Assembly (NCBI GenBank): GCA_030648675.1
Contig: JAUSGV010000008.1
Coordinates: 1-41,465, forward strand
DNA: 41,465 bases
Direction: 5' to 3'
From: Dehalococcoidales bacterium
Lineage (GTDB): Bacteria > Chloroflexota > Dehalococcoidia > Dehalococcoidales > UBA2162
Shown here: positions 30,686 through 38,789 of the stretch, piece by piece
How positions within the stretch are numbered: position 1 is the first letter of the stretch
How the letters are laid out: each line of letters starts with the position of its first letter
The notes under the pieces: generated by a model
The model's input: only the letters and a program-made list of their open reading frames with translations
Told to the model about the DNA's origin: nothing
Database searches by the model: none
Program-made: the position numbers and the translations under genes

Positions 30686-31989
30686 TCGACCTTCCCTATA
30701 CGGAACATCTTACCCCCGCATTTCGGGCAAGTCCCCTGGACTGCCGGCCGGCCGTTCTTCATGGTGACGGCTTTGGGATTTTTCATGACCCGCATCTTCC
30801 GGCATTTTACACAGTAGGCCTGGATAAATTTGTTCATTACCTTATCGAACTCAGGCCCGGGGACGGGGAAAGGCAATGTCGTTACGCCGGGTACGGGCCG
30901 CGGAGTTCGTGCACCCGCCGCGAAGGTCCGACCGCCGGTCAGCTTCTTGATAAAATCGTTCAGGTCGGTAAAAGCAACGCAAGTTACTTTATCCGCCCCT
31001 CCATAATAGACAAACAAGCGGCCGCCGATTACTGCGGCTCCGCACGGGTAAACGACGCCTGCTTTCCAGCCTTCGTTTTCATATTTCTCCACCGGCTCCA
31101 AAAGCGGTTCGTCGGCGCAGTAGATCACCTTCGCCGGGTTTTTAAGGTCGAGCAGCATCGCTCCTATCTTGTAGCGTCCTGGATCGCGCTCGCCTATCCC
31201 CTGGTAGATAAGCAGCCAACCGGCTTTAGTCTTGATGGGGGGAGCACCGGCACCTACCTTGCGGCTGTCCCAGTAGTCAGCCCGGGGTTTTATCCTAAAG
31301 TCGCCTCGCAACCATCTGGTTTTACCGTCGAAATTCAAATCGTCGACGAAATCGATGAGGATATCGGGGTAAACGCGGTGGAATATAACGTATTTCGATC
31401 CGATCTTCTCCGGCAAAATGCAGGCATTCTTGTTAACGACACCGGGGCGGGATATAAGTACCGGCCGCTCCCAGCGCCATCGCCTGGCAAGAAAATCTCC
31501 GGCCAGTATCGAGGTCAAGGCAACCCGAGGCGGACTGTATCCGTCGTAAGCCACGTAGGTCATGTATATCCGGTCGCCGATCCGGGTTAACCTCGGGTCT
31601 TCACATCCGCCGGCACCTCCTCCCCCTGATAGGTAGGCGACTTCTCTTACCTTTTCCTCTTCGGCTTCACCATTTCCCGCAACAAGATAGGTGACGTGGT
31701 GATCGTCCGCAGAGAGCGACAACAGGCTGGAGCCGTCGTAAGCCCCTTCGGTACGGTAAATGGGGTAGGTCAATCGCTCGTCGACGTGAAATCCGTCGGT
31801 GCTGCAGGCATACCCGAGGACCGATTGATCGGAATCGCCGATAGCGCGGTAAACGATGTGGACTTTGCCGCCTTCATAGATAGCCGCCGGATTAAAAGCT
31901 GCCTTCGATTCCCAACCGAGACCGAGTCTCGGCTCGAGGATAGGATTGCCGGCGTACCTTTCCAGAACAGGGCGAAACTTCATGTCCAA
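30682..31989 (-). CDS. GH130 protein with C-terminal DUF5679 zinc ribbon
   Basis: A 435-residue protein. Residues 1 to about 340 form one GH130 propeller: GWESKAAFNPAA, HIVYRAIGDSD, GCEDPR at 128-133, GAPPIKTKAGWLLIYQG and FVYYGGADKV. Just before GCEDPR there is an insertion of about 30 residues ending in a glycine-rich run (SGGGGAGG). After a Pro-rich linker, residues about 385-435 form a zinc ribbon of DUF5679 type: AYCVKCRKMRVMKNPK, TMKNGRPAVQGTCPKCGGKM. The DUF5679 ribbon is usually a stand-alone protein, so this is a fusion. It is the promoter-proximal gene of the operon, with GGAGG 12 bases before the ATG. Confidence 0.9.
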   Translation of the reverse strand: MDMKFRPVLERYAGNPILEPRLGLGWESKAAFNPAAIYEGGKVHIVYRAIGDSDQSVLGYACSTDGFHVDERLTYPIYRTEGAYDGSSLLSLSADDHHVTYLVAGNGEAEEEKVREVAYLSGGGGAGGCEDPRLTRIGDRIYMTYVAYDGYSPPRVALTSILAGDFLARRWRWERPVLISRPGVVNKNACILPEKIGSKYVIFHRVYPDILIDFVDDLNFDGKTRWLRGDFRIKPRADYWDSRKVGAGAPPIKTKAGWLLIYQGIGERDPGRYKIGAMLLDLKNPAKVIYCADEPLLEPVEKYENEGWKAGVVYPCGAAVIGGRLFVYYGGADKVTCVAFTDLNDFIKKLTGGRTFAAGARTPRPVPGVTTLPFPVPGPEFDKVMNKFIQAYCVKCRKMRVMKNPKAVTMKNGRPAVQGTCPKCGGKMFRIGKVE

Positions 31990-32029
31990 GACTGCCTCCG
32001 CGACGTTTTACGAGACCCCTTTTAGAAAA

Positions 32030-32073
32030 ATCATACAACGCTAAAGGTTATCTTGCAATAACCTGTTAAGCGT
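32030..32073 (-). promoter_or_regulatory. promoter of the GH130 operon overlapping a palindrome
   Basis: On the minus strand TTGCAA (32053-32058, itself palindromic) is followed after exactly 17 bases by TATGAT (32030-32035). The -35 box forms the loop and loop edge of an inverted repeat: AGGTTAT (32045-32051) with ATAACCT (32058-32064), extended with two small bulges by ACGCT (32038-32042) and AGCGT (32069-32073). Such overlap of a -35 box with dyad symmetry suggests an operator. In the other direction TTGCAA is 18 bases from TAGCAT (32077-32082), so the same site might serve the divergent rlmN-like gene. Confidence 0.6.
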
Positions 32074-32156
32074 CTTTAGCATCTCTAACCGTCTCACTCA
32101 ATAGTACCCGTCATTTACGCCCTTCACAATCACTGGCATTTTTGATGGAGGTTTGA

Positions 32157-32198
32157 ATGAAGCCTGGAATTGATTTTGGAAGCAGGCAGCTTTTATAA
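32157..32198 (+). other. 13-codon reading frame with strong ribosome binding site before the rlmN-like gene
   Basis: TGGAGG (32146-32151) lies 5 bases before an ATG that opens MKPGIDFGSRQLL and stops at TAA (32196-32198). It is out of frame with the downstream radical SAM gene, whose own starts have poor ribosome binding sites. It may be a leader peptide, the true beginning of the gene separated by a frameshift in the T-rich stretch 32191-32200, or a coincidence. Confidence 0.4.
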
Positions 32199-32214
32199 TT
32201 CGCCTGGGAACTGC

Positions 32215-33123
32215 ATGATTGATTCTACTCTGGACCCTTTAGAAGAAAGAGTCTCAGCCGACTGCCTGACCAGGAAGCTCCTTTTCCGGCTGGCAGACGG
32301 CAAGACTATCGAGTCGGCATTGATATTATCCGTGGATTCCCGCACCGGACGGGAGCGGCGGACGGTGTGCGTCTCGAGCCAGGTCGGCTGCAATATCGGC
32401 TGTCCCTTCTGTGCCACCGGTCAGCAGGGATTTGAACGTAACTTGAGTCCGGATGAGATAGTCCGGCAGGTCCATTTTTTCGTGGAACGTTTTGGTAATA
32501 CGACCGGGCTGGAGAAAGGAAAAAACCGGGGTTGGTTGACCAATGTGGTATTCATGGGCATGGGCGAGCCGCTGGCTAATTATGAAAATACCCGGCAGGC
32601 TATTGCCATGCTTAACTCGCCGAAGGGGCTGGGCATGGGAATTCACCAGATAACCCTGTCCACCTCGGGCCTCGTACCGCAAATACGCCAGCTCACGGAA
32701 GAAGGCCTGCAGTACCAACTGGCGGTTTCACTTCACGCCGCTAATGACAAACTGCGCGATGAACTGGTGCCCATCAATAGAAAATACCCGCTCGAACACC
32801 TGATTTCGGCCTGCAAAGAATACAGCCGCAAAACAGGCCGGAGCATCTTTATCGAATACGCCCTTTTCGACAAGATAAATGATTCAGTAAATGATGCCGA
32901 AAGCCTCGTAAAATTGCTGGCGGGATTAAAATGCTCGATCAACCTGATTACCGGTAATCCCACCGGTTCCAGCTTTAAACCCTCTTCCCGCGAGATAGCA
33001 CTGGTGTTTCAGAAAATACTGATGGCAAGCGGCATCAGAACGATGCTCCGTGTTTCCCGTGGTGCCGACATCGAAGCCGGCTGCGGACAGCTACGAAGCC
33101 GGTGGAGCACATCTCAAACTTAG
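32215..33123 (+). CDS. rlmN: RlmN-like radical SAM 23S rRNA/tRNA adenine-C2 methyltransferase, N-terminally short
   Basis: A 302-residue protein (from the first ATG) of the RlmN/Cfr family, which methylates C2 of A2503 in 23S rRNA and A37 in some tRNAs. The radical SAM cluster is CNIGCPFC; the two methyl-relay cysteines are in TVCVSSQVGC and near the end in GADIEAGCGQL, so the full mechanism is preserved. GMGEPLANY, ITLSTSGLVPQI and AVSLHAANDKLRDELVPINRKYP are also typical. Family members usually have about 80 more N-terminal residues forming a helical accessory domain; here the protein begins just before LLFRLADGKTIE. A TTG at 32170 in the same frame adds 15 residues but not the domain. Its end overlaps uvrB by 4 bases, convergently. 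Confidence 0.85.
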   Translation: MIDSTLDPLEERVSADCLTRKLLFRLADGKTIESALILSVDSRTGRERRTVCVSSQVGCNIGCPFCATGQQGFERNLSPDEIVRQVHFFVERFGNTTGLEKGKNRGWLTNVVFMGMGEPLANYENTRQAIAMLNSPKGLGMGIHQITLSTSGLVPQIRQLTEEGLQYQLAVSLHAANDKLRDELVPINRKYPLEHLISACKEYSRKTGRSIFIEYALFDKINDSVNDAESLVKLLAGLKCSINLITGNPTGSSFKPSSREIALVFQKILMASGIRTMLRVSRGADIEAGCGQLRSRWSTSQT

Positions 33124-35087
33124 GGCAAACTTTTTCTCAGTTCCACGATGCGGTCGCGCAGAAGGGCGGCTTTCTCGAATTCCAGGTTTCTTGCCGCCGC
33201 CTTCATCTGCGATTCGAGATCCTTTATCAAACGGGCTATCTCGTCCGGCGAGGTCGGACCGGCAGCATAGGAAGCCTGCGGCTCGGCGACAGATTTGAAT
33301 CTTTCGCTGATGTCCTTTATCGCTTTTTTAATGCCCTGCGGGGTAATACCATGGTTCCGGTTGTACTCTTCCTGGATCCCCCGGCGGCGGACAATCTCGT
33401 CGATGGCCGCTTTCATGGAACCGGTGACGGTATCGGCGTACATGATGACGTGTCCGTCGATATGCCGCGCGGCACGCCCCATGGTCTGTATCAGAGCGCC
33501 GCCAGACCTTAAATACCCCTCTTTATCGGCGTCGAGGATGGCCACGAGACTTACTTCGGGCAGATCCAGCCCCTCTCTCAGGAGGTTGATACCGACGATG
33601 ACGTCGTAAACGCCAAGGCGCAGGTCGCGCAATATCTCGACCCTTTCCAGCGTAACGACCTCGGAGTGCAGATAGTGCGTCTTGATGCCCATCTCCCCCA
33701 GGTAATCGGCCAGCTCTTCCGCCATCCGTTTAGTCAAGGTGGTGACCAGGCAACGTTCGCCCTTGTCCACACGCATTCTAATTTGCGCGATCAAATCGTC
33801 GATCTGCCCCCTGGTCGGATTGACCTCAATGGTCGGTTCGAGAAGTCCGGTAGGACGTACGAGTTGCTCCACCACCTGCTGGCTGTGCTCCAGTTCATAA
33901 GGCCCCGGCGTGGCCGAGGTATAGATCACCTGGTTGACGTGCTGCTGGAACTCTTCGAAGTTAAACGGCCGGTTATCGAGAGCGGAGGGCAAACGGAACC
34001 CGTAATCGATGAGGGTCTGCTTGCGCGACCGGTCGCCTTTATACATGCCGCGTATTTGCGGCAGACTCATATGCGATTCGTCGATAAACAGCAGGTAATC
34101 CTCGGGAAAGTAGTCGATAAGCGTCCACGGAGGACTGCCGGGAGCTCTTTCGGAAAGGTGGCGGGAATAATTCTCGACACCGGAGCAGTAACCGGCTTCG
34201 CGCATCATTTCGAGGTCGTAATGCGTCCGGGAATCGAGACGGGCGGCTTCGACAAGCTTCCCCTGCCCCTTTAATTCCGTCAGCCGCCCGTCCAACTCCT
34301 TTTCGATGTTCACGATCGCCCGCTGCAGCTTTTCCGCCGAGGTCACGAAGTGTTTTGCCGGATAAATATCTATAGATTGGAGTTCGGCAAGGATTTCGCC
34401 GGTAAGCGGGTCGATTTCAACAATACGCTCCACGTCGTCGCCGAAAAATTCGATGCGCAAAGCCAGGTCTTCGTATGCCGGCTGAATTTCCAGCGTGTCA
34501 CCCCGGATGCGGAACCGGCCGCGGGTAAAATCGACATCGTTCCGCTCGTACTGCATGTCGACCAGGGAATGGAGCAGCTTGTGCCGGTTGTAGGTTTGTC
34601 CTCGTTTCAGGCTGAGAACGAAACTGCGGTACTCTTCCGGGGAGCACAAACCGTAGATGCACGATACCGACGCCACAATGACCACGTCGCGGCGTTCGAA
34701 GAGCGCCCTGGTAGCAGCGTGGCGGAGCTTATCGATCTCTTCGTTGATATCAGCGTCCTTTTCAATATAAACATCGTTTTGGGGAATGTAAGCCTCAGGC
34801 TGATAATAATCGTAATAACTCACGAAGTATTCAACGGCGTTGTTGGGCAGGAACTCCTTGAATTCCTGGTAGAGCTGGGCAGCCAACGTTTTGTTGTGGC
34901 TGATGACGAGGGCGGGCCGCCTTGATTGAGCGATTACGTTGGCCATAGTAAAGGTTTTACCGCTTCCGGTCACGCCGAGCAAAGTCTGGTGTTTGTAGCC
35001 GTGCTGAAGCCCCTCGACCAGTTTGGCCGCCGCCTGCGGCTGGTCGCCCATCATCTTGAAATCGGAGACAATTTCGAATTCAGGCAT
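33120..35087 (-). CDS. uvrB: excinuclease ABC subunit B
   Basis: A 655-residue UvrB, the damage-verifying helicase-like subunit of nucleotide excision repair. Walker A is GVTGSGKTFT near the N-terminus, the beta-hairpin that probes DNA is the SYYDYYQPEAYIPQNDVYIE segment, the DEAD-type box is FIDESH, and motif VI is QTMGRAARH. The C-terminal UVR domain (LESQMKAAARNLEFEKAALL) that binds UvrC is intact. Length is normal. It is transcribed from its own promoter. No uvrA or uvrC is in the window. Confidence 0.97.
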   Translation of the reverse strand: MPEFEIVSDFKMMGDQPQAAAKLVEGLQHGYKHQTLLGVTGSGKTFTMANVIAQSRRPALVISHNKTLAAQLYQEFKEFLPNNAVEYFVSYYDYYQPEAYIPQNDVYIEKDADINEEIDKLRHAATRALFERRDVVIVASVSCIYGLCSPEEYRSFVLSLKRGQTYNRHKLLHSLVDMQYERNDVDFTRGRFRIRGDTLEIQPAYEDLALRIEFFGDDVERIVEIDPLTGEILAELQSIDIYPAKHFVTSAEKLQRAIVNIEKELDGRLTELKGQGKLVEAARLDSRTHYDLEMMREAGYCSGVENYSRHLSERAPGSPPWTLIDYFPEDYLLFIDESHMSLPQIRGMYKGDRSRKQTLIDYGFRLPSALDNRPFNFEEFQQHVNQVIYTSATPGPYELEHSQQVVEQLVRPTGLLEPTIEVNPTRGQIDDLIAQIRMRVDKGERCLVTTLTKRMAEELADYLGEMGIKTHYLHSEVVTLERVEILRDLRLGVYDVIVGINLLREGLDLPEVSLVAILDADKEGYLRSGGALIQTMGRAARHIDGHVIMYADTVTGSMKAAIDEIVRRRGIQEEYNRNHGITPQGIKKAIKDISERFKSVAEPQASYAAGPTSPDEIARLIKDLESQMKAAARNLEFEKAALLRDRIVELRKSLP

Positions 35088-35105
35088 TGTTGTTACTCAA
35101 GGATT

Positions 35106-35135
35106 AGTATAACGTCCGTCAGGTTTGGCGTTCAA
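35106..35135 (-). promoter_or_regulatory. promoter of uvrB
   Basis: On the minus strand TTGAAC (35130-35135), 18 bases, TATACT (35106-35111). The leader would be only about 12 bases with no clear ribosome binding site. I see no LexA-type palindrome beside it. The rest of the interval up to the acyl carrier protein start (35136-35350) holds no feature I can support. Confidence 0.55.
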
Positions 35136-35350
35136 ATAGTACCTTTTTGCAACCGAAATTGGATTCGTTTTTCCTGCATGGATATGATAATCCGAGCGTT
35201 TGTGCAACGTCTTGCCAGCTCCGGGACATTTATTGTTAGCCTAAAGTTAATCTAAAATACTTCTTTCGAATAATGTCGCACGCAGGCCGCTTAGATATAG
35301 TTGAATCGTTGATGATCAAAGGTCTGTCGGTTTTGAGGAAAGGCAACATT

Positions 35351-35587
35351 ATGGAACTATTTGGTGAAATCCAGAGCATGATCGGCCAAAGACTTAGCGT
35401 CGACCCTGAAAAAGTGACCAGAGACGCTCATCTCCAGTTTGACCTGGGAGCTGATTCGCTGGCGATTTTGAACCTGTCAGCCGATATCAGCCGTAAATAT
35501 GGTATAGAGGTACTTGGCGAAGATATCGTGGAATTGGAGAACGTCGGTAAACTGGTTGCCTTGGTTGAGTCAAAAGTCGGTACTTAG
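35351..35587 (+). CDS. acyl carrier protein
   Basis: A 78-residue four-helix acyl carrier protein. The phosphopantetheine attachment site is Ser36 in LGADSLAILNL, and the acidic recognition helix follows. I choose the ATG at 35351 because it gives the standard length and has AGGAAAGG upstream; an earlier in-frame ATG adds 26 non-family residues. It heads a four-gene group on the plus strand with an acyl-CoA synthetase, a beta-helix transferase and its own activating enzyme AcpS, and no fab genes are adjacent. It may therefore be a dedicated carrier rather than the fatty-acid-synthesis AcpP. Confidence 0.93.
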   Translation: MELFGEIQSMIGQRLSVDPEKVTRDAHLQFDLGADSLAILNLSADISRKYGIEVLGEDIVELENVGKLVALVESKVGT

Positions 35588-35666
35588 ATTGAAAGAATTT
35601 CACGATATTCTTCTTCATCACTGATTTTTTCCGGTCCTATTATCTATAAATATATGGAGGTGTCCG

Positions 35667-37412
35667 ATGGACTACCCGAGGATTATCAAAGGGCGTCTGG
35701 ATAGCTTTCGTGTAAAGCCAAATATTCCCGATTACCAAAAGATGCGTGATAATTTCAGGTGGGAAGAAATTTCTTCTGAACTTGCATGGTTCGACAATGA
35801 GCATATTAACATCGGACACGTCGCTGCGGATGCCCACCTGGAAACCGACCGCCGGAATAAAAAAGCACTTATATGGGAAAGCCAAAGAGGCGAAGTTGAA
35901 GAGTTCACGTTTGCGAATCTCGCAAAATTAAGTAATAAGTTTGCAAACATTCTGGTAAATGAGGCCGGCGTTCTTCGGGGAGATAGAGTTTTCTTCTTTC
36001 TTGAGCGCGTCCCTGAGATATTTGTCGGGATTTTAGGTACCCTCAAGGCCGGGGCTGTCTTTGGCCCGCTATTTTCAGCCTTTGGGCCCGACGCTGTCAG
36101 AGACCGTCTGTTCGACAGCAAGGCAAAGGTGCTGGTAACCAGTCCGTCGCTGAAAAGGAAAATCGCTGAAATCATTCCAGGTCTGCCGAACCTGGAAAAG
36201 ATTATCGTGGTCAACCGGAAAAATGATGTACTCGATGCTGACGACCTTTCTTACGAAGCGGCGATGGAGCGTGCTTCCGAAAACTTCCAAACTGTTCATA
36301 CCAATAAAGAAGACTACGCCATCATGCATTATACTTCGGGCACTACCGGGAAACCAAAAGGTGCCGTTCATGTGCACAACGCCGTTATCGGCCACTATGC
36401 TACGGCAAAATATGTTCTTGACCTTCATTCCGATGATATCTACTGGTGTACGGCTGACCCAGGCTGGGTAACCGGCACGTCATACGGAATGTTTGGTCCC
36501 TGGTCAAACGGTATTACTCAGTTCGTGTACGAAGGCGTGTTTAGCGCCAGACAATGGTACAAAATGCTTGAGAAGTGGAAGGTGACAGTCTGGTACACGG
36601 CCCCGACGGCTATTAGAATGCTGATGAAAGCCGGGGATGATTTGCCCGGAAAGTTCGATTTGAACTCTGTACGCCATGTCTGCAGCGTAGGCGAGCCGCT
36701 GAATCCGGAAGCCGTAATGTGGGGAGAACGGGTCTTAGGAAAATCCATACACGATAACTGGTGGCAGACTGAAACGGGGTCCATCATGATCGCCAATTAT
36801 GCGATCCAGGATATCAAACCGGGTTCGATGGGACGTCCTTTCCCTGGCATTACCGCCGGTATTATCGATGATAACTTCGATGAACTGCCCGCCGGCCAGG
36901 AAGGAAATCTTGCAGTAAGGACAGGTTGGCCTTCCATGTTTCGTACCTACTGGGGGAAACACGACTTGTACCAATCGCGCTTCAAGAAGGGGTGGTATAT
37001 AACCGGCGATAGGGCTCGCACAGATGACGAGGGATATTTTCATTTTATAAGCCGTGCTGATGACGTCATCAACTCGGCCGGTCATAAAGTCGGGCCGTTT
37101 GAAGTGGAATCGGTATTGATGGAGCATCCTGCAGTTGCCGAAGCGGGGGTTATCGGGAAGCCCGACCCGATAACTACGGAAGTGATAAAAGCGTTCGTCT
37201 CCCTTAAAAGAGGCTTCGAGCCAGGGGAAGATCTGAAGGAAGACATTAAAAGATTCGCCATGAAGCGCCTCTCAATGGCTGCTGCTCCCCGAGAAATTGA
37301 TTTTGTAGATTCCCTTCCTAAAACGCGCAGCGGCAAGATCATGCGCAGGCTTCTGAAGGCCAAAGAACTTGGGTTGCCACTAGGCGACACGTCGACTCTT
37401 GAAAACGATTGA
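35667..37412 (+). CDS. AMP-forming acetyl/acyl-CoA synthetase
   Basis: A 581-residue adenylate-forming enzyme closest in layout to AcsA-type acetate-CoA ligases. The P-loop is YTSGTTGKPKGAV, followed by DDIYWCTADPGWVTGTSYG, the adenylate-binding DNWWQTETGSIM and YITGDRARTDDEGY, and the catalytic lysine near the end in KTRSGKIMRR. The tryptophan-rich DNWWQTETG is typical of small-acyl (acetate, propionate) enzymes. A TGGAGG ribosome binding site precedes the start. The gene lies between the carrier protein and the transferase, so the acyl group may be destined for the carrier. It could equally be ordinary acetyl-CoA synthetase. Confidence 0.92.
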   Translation: MDYPRIIKGRLDSFRVKPNIPDYQKMRDNFRWEEISSELAWFDNEHINIGHVAADAHLETDRRNKKALIWESQRGEVEEFTFANLAKLSNKFANILVNEAGVLRGDRVFFFLERVPEIFVGILGTLKAGAVFGPLFSAFGPDAVRDRLFDSKAKVLVTSPSLKRKIAEIIPGLPNLEKIIVVNRKNDVLDADDLSYEAAMERASENFQTVHTNKEDYAIMHYTSGTTGKPKGAVHVHNAVIGHYATAKYVLDLHSDDIYWCTADPGWVTGTSYGMFGPWSNGITQFVYEGVFSARQWYKMLEKWKVTVWYTAPTAIRMLMKAGDDLPGKFDLNSVRHVCSVGEPLNPEAVMWGERVLGKSIHDNWWQTETGSIMIANYAIQDIKPGSMGRPFPGITAGIIDDNFDELPAGQEGNLAVRTGWPSMFRTYWGKHDLYQSRFKKGWYITGDRARTDDEGYFHFISRADDVINSAGHKVGPFEVESVLMEHPAVAEAGVIGKPDPITTEVIKAFVSLKRGFEPGEDLKEDIKRFAMKRLSMAAAPREIDFVDSLPKTRSGKIMRRLLKAKELGLPLGDTSTLEND

Positions 37413-37426
37413 GCGAGGTAACCTTG

Positions 37427-38248
37427 ATGCTGCTTCCCGAGGATTTTTTCGACTTGCAGGAATACGAACACGGGGACGTATTTCAGCCCGATGCACCGGT
37501 GTGGACTGCACTCGACCGCTTACCCGCTTATATCGCTTCGTTTTTTAATAGGACATGGCCGCTATTTAACTACGTCGGGACTGTGGACAGGCCACTGGTC
37601 ATCATAGGCTCCACCGTACGGAACGACCTGGACATCCGTCCCTCGGGAGCCAATAACGTAGTTCAAGCTTTTGAAGGCGAAAGTCTCGTAGAAAACGCGG
37701 CTATTATCATGCCCGGCGCGTACCTGTTCGATAATAGAATTATTGTTGGCCCGCGCACCGTGATCGAACCAGGCGTGCTTATTAAAGGACCGACCATACT
37801 CGGCGCCGATACTAAAGTGCGTCAAGGCGCGTACCTGCGGGGTAATTGCCTTATAGGGAACCGCTGCGTCGTTGGCCACACAACGGAGATTAAGGGTTCC
37901 ATCATGATGGATGGAGCGAAAGCGGGCCACTTCGCCTACATTGGCGACAGCATCCTCGGCAAAGACGTAAACCTCGGGGCTGGCACCAAACTGGCAAATC
38001 TGAAAATCATTCCCGGACCGATTACAATTGCAGCTAACAGAAAACACTACAAAACTAACCGCCGCAAGCTTGGTGCTATCCTTGGCGACCGGACTGAAAC
38101 CGGTTGCAATTCAGTCGCTTCACCCGGCACGTTGATGGAGCGTGACTCTATCGTGTTTCCCTGCACCGCCGTACCGGGTGGATACTATCCGAGAAAATCT
38201 AATATCCGGCCGTCCCCTCCTTGCATTGAAATCGGAGATAGCCGTTAA
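37427..38248 (+). CDS. left-handed beta-helix (hexapeptide repeat) acyltransferase-like protein
   Basis: A 273-residue protein. Residues about 1-75 form a separate N-terminal part; from about 80 on, hexapeptide repeats of the beta-helix type run through GPRTVIEPGVLIKGPTILG, VRQGAYLRGNCLIGNRCVVG and HTTEIKGSIMMDGAKAGHFA YIGDSILGKDVNLGAGTKL ANL, ending with LGDRTETGCNSVASPGTL. The HTTEIKGS and GHFAYIGDSILG blocks resemble the acetyltransferase domain of GlmU and related sugar nucleotidyl/acyl transferases, but no nucleotidyltransferase domain is present. The ATG at 37427 has GAGGT upstream and sits 14 bases after the synthetase stop. A sugar O- or N-acyltransferase using acyl-ACP or acyl-CoA is the best guess. 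Confidence 0.85.
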   Translation: MLLPEDFFDLQEYEHGDVFQPDAPVWTALDRLPAYIASFFNRTWPLFNYVGTVDRPLVIIGSTVRNDLDIRPSGANNVVQAFEGESLVENAAIIMPGAYLFDNRIIVGPRTVIEPGVLIKGPTILGADTKVRQGAYLRGNCLIGNRCVVGHTTEIKGSIMMDGAKAGHFAYIGDSILGKDVNLGAGTKLANLKIIPGPITIAANRKHYKTNRRKLGAILGDRTETGCNSVASPGTLMERDSIVFPCTAVPGGYYPRKSNIRPSPPCIEIGDSR

Positions 38249-38333
38249 GACGGGACCGCAAGTGCCAGATATCCTGTCATATTTTGAAAACATGGTTATT
38301 TGTTGAAATAGGCAGTCGAAAAGGCTTGTCAAA

Positions 38334-38714
38334 ATGAGAATAGAAGTAAACAAGTTTGGGATAGGAGTCGATATCGAAAATATCGACCGCTTCGCCGGCT
38401 CTGATTTTGTCCGGGATAGCGCAATTGTGAACAGTATATTTACCCAGAGTGAACAGGAATATTGTTTTTTGTATAAAATTGCCGCTCCTCATCTCGCCGC
38501 CAGGTATTGTGCCAAGGAGGCGATTACAAAGGCGCTGGCAAGTATCGGTACTAACGGCATCAATTACAAAGACATAGAAATAATCAACGAACAGGCCGGG
38601 CCTCCAGTGGCCGTAATTGAAAAAGAAGGCGTTCACGATTTGCAGGTATACCTTAGCCTTTCACATTGCAATGACAAGGCTGTGGCTTTCGCAGTTATCA
38701 TCCGGACAATCTAA
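38334..38714 (+). CDS. acpS: holo-[acyl carrier protein] synthase
   Basis: A 126-residue phosphopantetheinyl transferase that loads the 4'-phosphopantetheine arm from CoA onto carrier protein serine. The magnesium ligands lie in GIGVDIENIDRF (Asp13) and ARYCAKEAITKAL (Glu62), and the C-terminal SLSHCNDKAVAFAV is typical. Length is normal for AcpS. It starts 85 bases after the beta-helix gene on the same strand. Its place next to the carrier protein gene suggests they form a unit. Confidence 0.92.
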   Translation: MRIEVNKFGIGVDIENIDRFAGSDFVRDSAIVNSIFTQSEQEYCFLYKIAAPHLAARYCAKEAITKALASIGTNGINYKDIEIINEQAGPPVAVIEKEGVHDLQVYLSLSHCNDKAVAFAVIIRTI

Positions 38715-38789
38715 TTTTTACCCTTGCCGGAATATGTAAAAACAATCATACCAACGATACTTCAGCAGACCGATGTCTCCCAAAATCGT

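Noticed and set aside
35100..35135. LexA/SOS operator before uvrB
   Set aside because: No convincing dyad of a known SOS-box type was seen around the uvrB promoter.
35273..35350. Longer N-terminus for the acyl carrier protein
   Set aside because: The additional 26 residues do not resemble the family and the good ribosome binding site is directly before 35351.
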